Source of the DNA: an uncultured Alteromonadales bacterium
Lineage (GTDB): Bacteria; Pseudomonadota; Gammaproteobacteria; Pseudomonadales; Cellvibrionaceae
Direction: 5' to 3'
Length of the DNA: 34,550 nucleotides
NCBI GenBank assembly: GCA_937864365.1
Contig: CALMJT010000231.1
Span: forward strand, 1 to 34,550
The first letter of the stretch is position 1; the number at the start of each line of letters is the position of its first letter. Of the stretch, positions 15,798 through 23,982 are shown piece after piece. The notes under the pieces were generated by a model. It did no database searches and was not told the DNA's origin. It saw only the letters and a list, made by a program, of their open reading frames with translations. A program made the translations under genes and the position numbers.

Positions 15798-15840
15798 GAG
15801 CCTGTGTTTAACTCCGCAGTGATTTAATCAGAGTTTCTTA
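15798..15840 (+). repeat. solo left-end hairpin of the repeat family
   Basis: GAGCCTGTGTTTAACTCCGC followed by AGTGATTTAATCAGAG and TTTCTTA matches the left end of the full copies (CCTGTGATTAACTC, TGATTTAATCA). The internal part and the right end are absent. It is 102 bases upstream of the ABC ATPase start. Confidence 0.65.
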
Positions 15841-15941
15841 TGAACAACACGTACTATTTTTGAAGGATTAAACCCCATTTATCGACATAATTTTCGAGTA
15901 TTTTATTCGTATAACGTACATTTTTATGACCGTCCATTGTT

Positions 15942-16649
15942 ATGATCACTAACTCCTCGCCTCTTTTAATTGCCTCTAAGGTTTCAAAAACCATTGATGA
16001 CAACACTCAAAAAAATCAACGTGCTCAGATTCTAAATGCCATTGATTTTGAAGCCCATCCAAACGAAACCATTGCCATACTAGGCCGCAGCGGTAGTGGC
16101 AAAAGCACTCTGTTGAATATTTTGGCCGGTATTGTTGATGCCGACGAAGGAGAGGTTCATTTTTACGGCCATAAACTCCATGAACTGAATAACAAACAAA
16201 AAACGCTCGTTCGACGAAATCATTTAGGTTATGTATTTCAGTTCTTCAATTTGGTACCAACACTTACCGTGGAAGAAAATATTTTTCTACCGCTTGAATT
16301 GTTAGGTAAAAAAGAAACAAACCGACTACAAGTTGAACAATACATTTCCGAACTGGGACTGAGCTCGTTACGAAAACGTTTTCCCAATCAATTATCCGGA
16401 GGTGAACAACAACGTGTCGCCATTCTTCGAGCGATATCCCATCAACCGCAAATCATCCTAGCCGACGAGCCAACTGGCAGCCTTGATGTCGATACCGGTA
16501 ATCAAGTAGCCGATTTACTATTCAACTCAGTCAACGAAACCTCTACCTTGATTGTTGTTACCCACAGCGAAGAAATTGCAGCTCGCGCCAACAGTATTTA
16601 CGAATTGTCACGCGGAAAACTTCATAAACGTATCGCTAACTCACTCTAA
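15942..16649 (+). CDS. ABC transporter ATP-binding protein (LolD/MacB type)
   Basis: A 235-residue ATPase that powers the permease encoded next. It has Walker A GRSGSGKST (48-56), Q-loop VFQFFN (98-103), signature LSGGEQQR (151-158), Walker B IILADEP (171-177) and H-loop VTHSE with His208. The sequence is of the LolD/YbbA/MacB subfamily (type VII ABC transporters), which move lipoproteins or act as mechanotransmitters across the periplasm and do not pump small solutes through the membrane. It lies 5 bases from the permease start and is first in a three-gene operon. The ATG start is supported by position, though the ribosome-binding site is weak. Confidence 0.93.
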   Translation: MITNSSPLLIASKVSKTIDDNTQKNQRAQILNAIDFEAHPNETIAILGRSGSGKSTLLNILAGIVDADEGEVHFYGHKLHELNNKQKTLVRRNHLGYVFQFFNLVPTLTVEENIFLPLELLGKKETNRLQVEQYISELGLSSLRKRFPNQLSGGEQQRVAILRAISHQPQIILADEPTGSLDVDTGNQVADLLFNSVNETSTLIVVTHSEEIAARANSIYELSRGKLHKRIANSL

Positions 16650-16654
16650 ATTAT

Positions 16655-19354
16655 ATGGCTCTTTTAATACGCGCGCAGTTCAGGTTTTTATGGCAAAACC
16701 GCTTACAAACTTTTTTGGCGATACTTGGAATTTTGCTGGGTGTATGCGTTGTTATCGCAGTAGAGCTTACCAACTCCAGCGCTAATCAAAGTTTTATTAA
16801 CGCCTTTCGTGCAACAAACGCTAACGTCAGCCATCGAATTGTTGGACCATCTACCGGTGTTGCACCCAAGGACTATGTTTATTTACGAAAAAACATTTTT
16901 CCACACATTCCCGAAATCAAAACCGCGCCGATAATTGAAGGCGATGGTAAATTTGTAGGAACAGAGCTCGACCACAAAAAACTCCCAATAACACACACCA
17001 ATGAGAATGTAATCTCTTATAAAGTGCGTATTTTTGGCGTTGATCCAATAGCAGAAACATTTATTGATCGCTTGAATTTTACTTCAAACGAGCAAAGCTC
17101 TGAAGGTTCGAGAGCAAGTGAAAACGACGCGAATCAAGATATTGACGTGTCTATAAACATCAATCAACTGATGCTACAAGAGAACTCGGTTTTTATCAGT
17201 TTGAGTTTTGCGCAAAAATACCACCTTAAATTAAACGATCGCCTATTTCTGCAAAGCTCATCAGATCCCCTAACCGTTGTGGGAATATTTCCAGATACAG
17301 ATGGTTATTTAGATAACTTTATTATTTGTGATATTGATACCGCCCAAAAGCTCACCAATCGAAATACTTTCTCAAGGATAGACATCAATATTGCTCAACA
17401 CCTTTGGCATAAATATGAACCTATTATTCAGCAACAACTACCACCGGGTTATTATCTACAGCGCACAACCTCACTGGAACAGCAATCACTAAAATTAACA
17501 CAATCATTCCAACTTAATTTACAAGCCATGAGCTTACTAAGTTTACTGGTTGGAATTTTTCTGGTGTATAGCACCGTCAATTATTTCGTCGAAAAGCAAC
17601 TGCCATTGTTTAAACGTTTGCACGCTATTGGCGTACTTCCGCGCGAAATATTGCAGTTAATTTTATTTGAAGTCGCGCTAATCTCGATAGTTGCATCCAG
17701 CGCCGGGGCATTTTTAGCCATCAAACTGGCCGGTTTTTTAGTCTCACTGTCTAACCAAACCATCAACGATTTATATTATTCCACTACTGCCGCACAATTA
17801 TTTTTATTTAAAACACCTATTTTCAAGGGTTTTATATTAGGAATTGGCGCATCACTTGCGGCAGTGGTTATGCCGGCCGTTAAAATTTACAACAGCATTA
17901 ACGGAATAAACACCAAACAATCGCCAGTAACCAAAGTATCGATTATAAACCCAATATTCACATCACAGGCCTTTGGAATAATTTCATCGGTGATACTTAT
18001 CGTTGCGGGAGTCGTATTCGCACAACTGGAATCGACCGGTATCTACGGTGGGTTTTTCTCTGTATTCGGTGTACTGCTGGGTCTAGCGTTTTTAACACCT
18101 ACCTGTGTTGGCTTTTTATTATTTTTTATTCAACGGCTAAAACCGGTATTTCGCAACTCCTATAAACTTTTGTTTTCTATGGCCGTTGGCGATACTCAGA
18201 GAAATTTAGCGAAAACCTCGGTAGCTGCGATGGCTTTAATGATTGCCATTGCCAGCGCCAATGGTATGAGCATCATGATTGGCAGTTTTAGAGAAGCCGT
18301 TGGCGATTGGTTAAGTGAACGAGTAAGTGCAGATATTTATGTACGTGGTTTTGACGAGGCACACAATGAAGAAACCTTTATTAACAACGAAATAATTACT
18401 GCAATTAAAAACAACCCCACCGTTCATAATCTCTCTATATTCAGCGATTTTAATGCCGAAGCAGCAACCCACGACAACCTTTTCACGGTCGTTAATATAA
18501 CTGGTGCAATTTTACCCGAGCCTGCACTTCAAGGTTACCAATTTATCGATGATAATAATGACCTAAGTCGCCAAACAGCTTGGGAAAGATTTAAAAACGA
18601 CGAGGTATTTATCAGCGAAACGCTTTCTAACAAGTTTTCGTTGCGCGTAAACGATACCATTACCGTAAAAACCAGCATTGGCCTTAAGAGATTTACCGTT
18701 GCCAGTATTTATACCGATTACGGCAATCAAACTGGTCGAATGTTAATTAACTGGAATTTATTACAAAAATATTGGCCAGAACAACAACCTCAGTCGCTGG
18801 GGCTGTTTGTGAATACCGACAAACATTTATCCAAAGACCAAGCGCTAGAAAATTTAAAAAGCCAATTACAAGAACGCTATAAAAACGAACCTTTACAAAT
18901 TGTGATAGGCAGTGAAATTATTGATACTGCATTCAATGTTTTCGATCGTACTTTTTTAATTACCCACGCATTAAAAATATTTGTCTTAATTGTGGCATTA
19001 ATTTCTATCTTTAGTGCTTTATCGTCATTAATGTTAGAGCGCAAAAGCGAACTAATTACCCTAAGAACGCTTGGATTTACCAGCTCTCAAGTACTGTGCT
19101 TGCTCTTAATTCAAGCCGGTGTGCTGGGGTTGTGCGTTGGTATTATCGCCGCACCGGTAGGTGAGCTACTTTCTTGGATGCTAATTGAGATTATTCACTG
19201 GCGCTCGTTTGGTTGGAGTATGCCGTTGGTTCCGCAAATTTCGGTTTTGGTTGAAAATACTTTCTTTGCTGTATTAACCGCGTTGGTTGCAGCCTTGTAT
19301 CCGGCGCTTCGTGTGATGAACACGGTTAATAACAACCAATTTAATCAAGAGTAA
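16655..19354 (+). CDS. large FtsX-family ABC permease (YbbP/AttFG-like)
   Basis: An 899-residue inner-membrane permease built from two FtsX-type halves in one chain. Hydrophobic segments appear near residues 14-36, 288-312, 328-352, 385-410, 430-455, 465-490, 515-540, 775-800, 815-845 and 865-885, about ten in all. Large soluble MacB-like periplasmic domains lie after the first (about 40-285) and seventh (about 540-770). The last half ends with LITLRTLGFTSSQVLCLLLIQAG, a coupling-helix-like stretch seen in the family. With its ATPase and the AttH-like protein it matches the organisation of attE-attF/G-attH loci. The cargo is unknown, with a lipid or lipid-like ligand the best guess given AttH. 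It is AT-rich compared with neighbours at either end of the window. Confidence 0.9.
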   Translation: MALLIRAQFRFLWQNRLQTFLAILGILLGVCVVIAVELTNSSANQSFINAFRATNANVSHRIVGPSTGVAPKDYVYLRKNIFPHIPEIKTAPIIEGDGKFVGTELDHKKLPITHTNENVISYKVRIFGVDPIAETFIDRLNFTSNEQSSEGSRASENDANQDIDVSININQLMLQENSVFISLSFAQKYHLKLNDRLFLQSSSDPLTVVGIFPDTDGYLDNFIICDIDTAQKLTNRNTFSRIDINIAQHLWHKYEPIIQQQLPPGYYLQRTTSLEQQSLKLTQSFQLNLQAMSLLSLLVGIFLVYSTVNYFVEKQLPLFKRLHAIGVLPREILQLILFEVALISIVASSAGAFLAIKLAGFLVSLSNQTINDLYYSTTAAQLFLFKTPIFKGFILGIGASLAAVVMPAVKIYNSINGINTKQSPVTKVSIINPIFTSQAFGIISSVILIVAGVVFAQLESTGIYGGFFSVFGVLLGLAFLTPTCVGFLLFFIQRLKPVFRNSYKLLFSMAVGDTQRNLAKTSVAAMALMIAIASANGMSIMIGSFREAVGDWLSERVSADIYVRGFDEAHNEETFINNEIITAIKNNPTVHNLSIFSDFNAEAATHDNLFTVVNITGAILPEPALQGYQFIDDNNDLSRQTAWERFKNDEVFISETLSNKFSLRVNDTITVKTSIGLKRFTVASIYTDYGNQTGRMLINWNLLQKYWPEQQPQSLGLFVNTDKHLSKDQALENLKSQLQERYKNEPLQIVIGSEIIDTAFNVFDRTFLITHALKIFVLIVALISIFSALSSLMLERKSELITLRTLGFTSSQVLCLLLIQAGVLGLCVGIIAAPVGELLSWMLIEIIHWRSFGWSMPLVPQISVLVENTFFAVLTALVAALYPALRVMNTVNNNQFNQE

Positions 19355-19357
19355 TGT

Positions 19358-20494
19358 ATGAAATACCTTACGCTGTTATTGCTTTTACATTATTTCACCG
19401 CAGGACTGTGTCTCGCTCAAGAAAATAATGCTATCGATTACCGCAATTTAATTCGCAATTCAGAAAATCAAGACTTTGCCAAAGTAACAGCACCCAGAGA
19501 ATTTGTGTTTCCGCACGATCATGGCGAACATCCCGATTATAAAATTGAATGGTGGTATCTCACCGGGCATTTACACAACATTAATGACGCCTCACAAAAA
19601 TGGGGTTATCAAATTACCTTCTTTCGATTCGCATTATCACCCGATGTAACACCAGAAGATCAGCACAAAGATTGGCAATCTAATCAAGTTTACGCGGCAC
19701 ATTTTGCGCTGACAGATATCAATAACAACAAACATTTTCAGTTTGAACGTTTTAGTCGTCCTGCTCTAGGTTTGGCTGGCGTTACAAATCAACCCTTAAC
19801 CGTGTGGCAAGATAATTGGGTATTAAGCTCAGAGAACTCAAAGGATTTATTTCCCGCAAAACTCTACGCCCAAGATACCGATGCTGATTACGGCACCGTA
19901 GCCATCGATTTTAATTTAATCAATTCCAAACCCATTGTTTTGCAAGGTGACCGTGGTTTTAGCAAAAAAAGTAATACTCAAGGTAACGCCTCTTATTACT
20001 ATTCATACACGCGAATAGCTACAGACGGCAGCATCACAATTGGCGATAACCGTTTTCAAGTCAGTGGCGACAGCTGGCTAGATCGCGAATGGGGCAGCTC
20101 CAGCTTGGATACCAATCAAGTTGGTTGGGACTGGTTTGCATTGCAGCTCGAAAACAATCAAGAATTAATGTATTACCGGCTCAGAAGTGATAACGAAATA
20201 CACAATCGTCAACACGAATCCAGCCAGGGTCTTTGGGTATTTAACGACGGAACCAGCCAAAGGCTTTTCCCACAAGACGTTAATGTTGCACCGCTGGAAT
20301 TTTGGCAAAGCAATACTGGACAGAAATTTCCCATCAAATGGCAAATTAAAATACCGTCGCTAAACGTAGATATAACTGTTGATGCCGAAATTAAAGATCA
20401 GTTATGGAAGAAAAGATTAAAATATTGGGAAGGAGCAATGATCGTAACCGGCAGCCATAAGGGCCGTGGTTACCTTGAGCTTTCGGGCTATTAA
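19358..20494 (+). CDS. AttH/CrtC-like exported lipocalin-type protein
   Basis: A 378-residue exported protein. Residues 1-20 form a signal peptide (MKYLTLLLLLHYFTAGLCLAQ). The remainder is the AttH/CrtC double beta-barrel family, related to lipocalins, to hydroxyneurosporene synthase and to VPS-type proteins. Hallmarks are DHGEHPDYKIEWWYLTGHL near 50-68, WGYQITFFRFAL, VYAAHFALTDI and SGDSWLDREWGSSSL. A CrtC-type carotenoid role is unlikely without carotenoid genes. AttH proteins next to FtsX-type transporters probably bind a hydrophobic ligand in the periplasm. It starts 3 bases after the permease stop, so translation is likely coupled, and a full repeat copy begins 7 bases after its stop. 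Confidence 0.92.
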   Translation: MKYLTLLLLLHYFTAGLCLAQENNAIDYRNLIRNSENQDFAKVTAPREFVFPHDHGEHPDYKIEWWYLTGHLHNINDASQKWGYQITFFRFALSPDVTPEDQHKDWQSNQVYAAHFALTDINNNKHFQFERFSRPALGLAGVTNQPLTVWQDNWVLSSENSKDLFPAKLYAQDTDADYGTVAIDFNLINSKPIVLQGDRGFSKKSNTQGNASYYYSYTRIATDGSITIGDNRFQVSGDSWLDREWGSSSLDTNQVGWDWFALQLENNQELMYYRLRSDNEIHNRQHESSQGLWVFNDGTSQRLFPQDVNVAPLEFWQSNTGQKFPIKWQIKIPSLNVDITVDAEIKDQLWKKRLKYWEGAMIVTGSHKGRGYLELSGY

Positions 20495-20500
20495 AAACTG

Positions 20501-20686
20501 TGGGAACCTGTGATTAACTCATTCATGATTTAATCACAGGGCAGAAATTGACAATGCGATTTCCGATTTCTTCACAATTTCAATTACTTATAATTTTAAT
20601 TACTTACAATTCTTGAAATTAACGACACATCCTTGTGTCGCGAGAAACTCTAGGTTAATCAGAGTTTTTTTAATCAGAATTTCCTA
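20501..20686 (+). repeat. full-length, expanded copy of the TA-bounded repeat family
   Basis: The 186-bp copy fills the whole gap between the convergent attH-like and ParA-like genes. Left end GGGAACCTGTGATTAACTC with TTAATCACAGG (left hairpin), internal hairpin GCGACACA-like ACGACACATCCTTGTGTCGC, and right hairpin GAAACTCT...AGAGTTT. It is longer than the others because of two internal duplications: CAATTACTTATAATTT/TAATTACTTACAATTC and a doubled right end (AATCAGAG, then AATCAGAATTTCCTA). The last bases supply the TAG stop of the ParA-like gene on the other strand. Confidence 0.9.
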
Positions 20687-21385
20687 GGCTTTTTTCTCAA
20701 CTTTTAAAAAACGATCGAACTTGCTGTAGCAATTATTCAACCATACTTTTACGCGTTGACGCTCTGCTGTAGACATCGCTTTTGCGTTATTAGCAGCCGC
20801 CCAAAAACTGAAATTATAGAAATCAATTTTTTGCGCTAACTGTGATTGTAATTTTGGAAGGGTCACAAAAATTGCGTTAATGCTTTGCGCTCTTTCAAAA
20901 ATTGCAGACTTATCGAATAAATCGAAATTAGCACCACGCCCCATATTCTTAACAATGACCATTTGCATGGGTAAATCTTGATATTTCTTAATAAAGCGAT
21001 CCAGTAAACGAGCGGAATCGGCGCCGTCGTCCATTACATGCCAGAAATACGCTTTTGCATCAATCGCTTCAAGAATGGCAAATAAATCGCTCTCGTCAAT
21101 CCAGTCTTCTAAACTGTCTGCGGTTTGTGCAGCAAGATCAACGATAATTTCGGCGCGGCCATTTTCTTCAGCGGCGACTAGAATTTCGTCCATGCTCTCA
21201 AAGTCGTCAATAACAACTGGAGAAGTGAATTCTGCGTAAAATCGTGAAAATGTACTGTGTGATTGATCTGAATCGAAACCAATAAAAGGCTGCTCGGCGT
21301 CGATAAAGTACTGCGCTAACGTTCTCGCTGTAAAGGATTTACCAACACCACCTTTCTCACCACTGATAAAATGAACTCTAGCCAC
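20684..21385 (-). CDS. orphan ParA/MinD-like P-loop ATPase
   Basis: A 233-residue ATPase with the deviant Walker A of the ParA/MinD superfamily, ISGEKGGVGKSFTAR (7-21), a switch-type aspartate in DSDQS, and a Walker B-like IIVDLAAQ. ParA-like ATPases dimerise on ATP and position plasmids, chromosomes or protein clusters. No ParB-like partner, centromere-like repeats or plasmid genes adjoin it. The C-terminal half (RLLDRFIKKYQDLPMQMVIVKN, FWAAANNAKAMSTAERQRVKVW) is not that of chromosomal ParA. I start at GTG (MARVHFISG) because AGGAG stands seven bases upstream. The frame is open ten codons further to a TTG/CTG-like region without support. The stop codon TAG is the first three bases of a repeat copy read on the minus strand. 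Confidence 0.85.
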   Translation of the reverse strand: MARVHFISGEKGGVGKSFTARTLAQYFIDAEQPFIGFDSDQSHSTFSRFYAEFTSPVVIDDFESMDEILVAAEENGRAEIIVDLAAQTADSLEDWIDESDLFAILEAIDAKAYFWHVMDDGADSARLLDRFIKKYQDLPMQMVIVKNMGRGANFDLFDKSAIFERAQSINAIFVTLPKLQSQLAQKIDFYNFSFWAAANNAKAMSTAERQRVKVWLNNCYSKFDRFLKVEKKA

Positions 21386-21744
21386 GACTTCTCTCCTAAA
21401 ATGAATACACAGCAAATTATGTAATTTATTCCAGTTGAAAATTTCATATTTATGAATTTCTCAACAGAACGCAAAAAAATCTGATTTCTTGCGGAGGCGG
21501 CATTTTAATGCCGTAGCTGTGACTGGCAAATGAATTTTCGCGATAACGTCTAATAATTCATAACGAATGACCGATACACAAGTTAGTTATTAACGACGTA
21601 TTCGACTCCTGCAGATATTCAAACACGACCTTTTTAACGACATAGACAAGTTTTTCTTGAATCAATGGTTAGGTTCATAAAAGTATTCGAATCTTTTCGT
21701 TAGATTACCTCGCAATTTTTATCTCAACCTCCTCGGGAGTTAAC
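21386..21744. other. gap between divergent ParA-like and nuclease genes
   Basis: 359 bases that must contain promoters for both genes. A small perfect hairpin sequence (CGGCATT-TT-AATGCCG, 21498-21513) is the only structure I see. TTAGATTACC at about 21700-21709 could be part of a -10 for the nuclease gene. Neither is strong evidence. Confidence 0.4.
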
Positions 21745-23385
21745 ATGAAACACAGAGTCTTGTTTGGGCTACTCGTTGCTGGCCTTGCGCCGCTGGCTAG
21801 TGCACAAATTGAAAATGCAAATTTTGAAAATTTTTCCGGCAACACGCCAACCGGTTGGACTACCGATACGGGCATTGCCACTAGCCGATCAACTATTGCT
21901 CAAGCAGGCAGCAGCTCTGTCGCTGTCCAAGTGAATACCACCAGCCAAGCAAGCACCGACCTTACGCAATTGGTTCCGGTTGTTGCCGGCCAAACCTATA
22001 ATTTCAGTGCTTACGTTCGTCACACCGAAGGTGGTGTACGTGCACGTATGGTGGTTGATGGCTTTAGAAACTATTCATCGCCAACGCTTCTCAATCAGTG
22101 GCAGCAAGTGAGCTACAGCTATACCGCAGCCTCAACTGGCAATATTGAAGTAGGCTTGCGTTTTTACGACGTAGCGGGTTTTGATGGCTCTGAAATCGTA
22201 TACGTAGATAACTTTGCACCAGCATCAACCAGTGGTGGTGGCGGCGGCGGTTCAAGCAGCTGTGCTGACAATCCTGTAACCGTAAGTATTCTTACCGACA
22301 ACTTCGGCAGTGAAACAACCTGGACTTTACGTCGTGGTACTACCACCGTTGCCAGCGGCGGCAACTACGGTAACAACGCGCAAATTTCTGAAGACTACTG
22401 CGTAACCGACGGCAGCTACACCTTCCAAATCAATGATTCCTTCGGCGACGGCATCTGTTGTGGTTTCGGCAATGGCAATTACTCTGTCAGCTCAAGCGGC
22501 ACCGTAGTAGCGAGTGGCGGTCAATTTGCCAGTACCGAAAGCACAACCTTTAGCCTTCCAGTTTCCGGCGGCTCAGGTGGCGGCACCACCCCTCCTCCAT
22601 CCGATAACGGCGCGCCATCGGGTTATTACGCAAGTGCCACAGGCTTAAGTGGCTTCACGCTTAAATCAGAGCTACACCGCATCATTAATAATCACGCAGC
22701 GCAAGGTTATAGTGCGGTTTGGACTTTCTATCTAAATAACGAAATCGACCGTTTCTACGAAAACGATGGCAGCATCTTAGATATTTATTCTGAACGCCCA
22801 ACCAGCGGTGACGCTTACAACTACTCACCTGGCACTGATCAATGCGGTACCTTCAGTGGCGAAGGCAACTGTTATAACCGTGAACACTCCTTCCCACGCA
22901 GCTGGTTTGGCGGCGCGGTTGAGCCAATGAACTCCGATATTCACCACATTTTTGCTACCGATGGCTCGGTTAACGGTCGTCGCAGCAGCTTCCCTTATGG
23001 TGAAGTTGGTTCTGCAACCTTTACTTCAACCAACGGCTCACGTCTTGGCAGTGCACGTACCGGTCTTGGCTATAGCGGCACCGTGTTCGAACCTATCGAT
23101 GAGTTTAAAGGCGATTTAGCACGTGCTTATTTCTACATGGCAACACGTTACGAAGACAGAATCGCAGGATGGCAAAGTAACAGCACCTCCGCTGACGACG
23201 TGCTAAACGGCACTAGCACTCAAGCATTCGAGCCTTGGGTTGTTAACATGCTGCGCAGCTGGCATTTAGCTGATCCAGTGAGCCAAAAAGAAATTGATCG
23301 TAACAATGCTGCGTTTATCCACCAGGGCAACCGCAACCCATTCGTTGATCATCCAGAATATGTAACCCAAATTTGGGGCAACTAA
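21745..23385 (+). CDS. secreted three-domain endonuclease I
   Basis: A 546-residue secreted nuclease. Signal peptide 1-21 (LFGLLVAGLAPLASA). Domain 1, about 22-155, is a carbohydrate-binding-module-like jelly roll (IENANFENFSGNTPTGWTTD, ending EIVYVDNF). A poly-Gly/Ser linker follows. Domain 2, about 173-275, is Cys-rich (Cys173, Cys219, Cys238, Cys239) and resembles a small adhesive domain with GDGICCGFGNGNYSV. After a second Gly/Pro linker, domain 3 (about 290-546) is the EndA/NucM/Vvn-type endonuclease I with CYNREHSFPRSWFGG. Glu380, His381 and Asn410 correspond to the metal and general-base residues of Vvn. GGGAG stands seven bases before the ATG. It likely degrades extracellular DNA for nutrients or biofilm turnover. 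A terminator follows. Confidence 0.95.
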   Translation: MKHRVLFGLLVAGLAPLASAQIENANFENFSGNTPTGWTTDTGIATSRSTIAQAGSSSVAVQVNTTSQASTDLTQLVPVVAGQTYNFSAYVRHTEGGVRARMVVDGFRNYSSPTLLNQWQQVSYSYTAASTGNIEVGLRFYDVAGFDGSEIVYVDNFAPASTSGGGGGGSSSCADNPVTVSILTDNFGSETTWTLRRGTTTVASGGNYGNNAQISEDYCVTDGSYTFQINDSFGDGICCGFGNGNYSVSSSGTVVASGGQFASTESTTFSLPVSGGSGGGTTPPPSDNGAPSGYYASATGLSGFTLKSELHRIINNHAAQGYSAVWTFYLNNEIDRFYENDGSILDIYSERPTSGDAYNYSPGTDQCGTFSGEGNCYNREHSFPRSWFGGAVEPMNSDIHHIFATDGSVNGRRSSFPYGEVGSATFTSTNGSRLGSARTGLGYSGTVFEPIDEFKGDLARAYFYMATRYEDRIAGWQSNSTSADDVLNGTSTQAFEPWVVNMLRSWHLADPVSQKEIDRNNAAFIHQGNRNPFVDHPEYVTQIWGN

Positions 23386-23426
23386 CCGTTTAAAAACGTT
23401 TAATAATAAAACGATTATCAATATCT

Positions 23427-23457
23427 AAGGCCATCTTTTAAAGATGGCCTTTTTTTA
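23427..23457 (+). terminator. intrinsic terminator after the nuclease gene
   Basis: AAGGCCATCTTT and AAAGATGGCCTT are 12-base inverted arms around one or two bases, followed by a run of T. It lies 41 bases beyond the stop codon. Confidence 0.92.
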
Positions 23458-23483
23458 TATCAAAAATACTTAGAATTAATTTT

Positions 23484-23528
23484 TAAGAACCTTCAAATAA
23501 CTCATCCATGATTTAATCAGATTTTCCT
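23484..23528 (+). repeat. solo left-end hairpin of the repeat family
   Basis: TAAGAACCTTCAAATAACTC, then ATCCATGATTTAATCAGATT and TTCCTT. The central CTCATCCATGATTTAATCAG is shared with full copies. It lies between the nuclease terminator and the synthetase gene. Confidence 0.65.
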
Positions 23529-23982
23529 TTACACAATATCCCAAAAGCTTTTATAGGAAACCCCGATAGATCCAGCGCCTCTTCAATGTTTAATTCGTTT
23601 AAAATATTTTGCCGCGTTTAACCAAACACCTAATTCCCAGTAAACGACATATAACCTTTTATCAAAATACCTCTTGAGGTTAAAACGTATTCTAGAAATA
23701 TATTATGCCCATATACATTAATAAAATTCCTGTATTTAGTTTTTAAAGTAATTAAAACCGTGCAAAAATAACAATTCTGTAACTTAAATTTGAACCACGT
23801 CAAAAAAATAGACTTCGCCGCACTAATAATTAAAATCGTCTAATATATCTCTCTGCTTACATAGCAATTTACTCATTACATATTTATCAGCAACACCGTC
23901 ACTGCCACTAGAGCAATGCAAGCCAGTACCGCATTACGTTAGGTTTTATAACAATATCGCCAACCGGACTTAGGCTATAAAA
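23529..23982 (+). other. AT-rich leader region of the synthetase gene
   Basis: 454 bases with no open frame of note. TAGGAAACCCCGA at about 23553-23565 may be a remnant of another repeat end. The region should hold the promoter of the synthetase. I see several AT-rich -10-like strings but no clear pair. Only a weak AGG precedes the synthetase ATG by nine bases. Confidence 0.4.

Larger units (their letters stand above)
15264..15941. other. long non-coding gap between divergent genes
   Basis: This 678-base gap separates the peroxiredoxin-like gene from the ABC-transporter operon. It holds the palindrome at 15536-15547 and a solo repeat hairpin at 15798-15840. A 70-codon frame at 15249-15461 overlaps the start of the neighbouring gene and does not look like protein. 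I found no convincing promoter, although the operon's promoter must lie here or just inside the repeat. Confidence 0.5.

Noticed and set aside
19358-20494. Carotenoid hydratase (CrtC) activity
   Set aside because: The fold is shared, but no carotenoid gene is present and the operon context is that of AttH-type proteins.
20684-21385. Plasmid partition locus
   Set aside because: No ParB, no replication gene and no centromere-like iterons are next to the ATPase.
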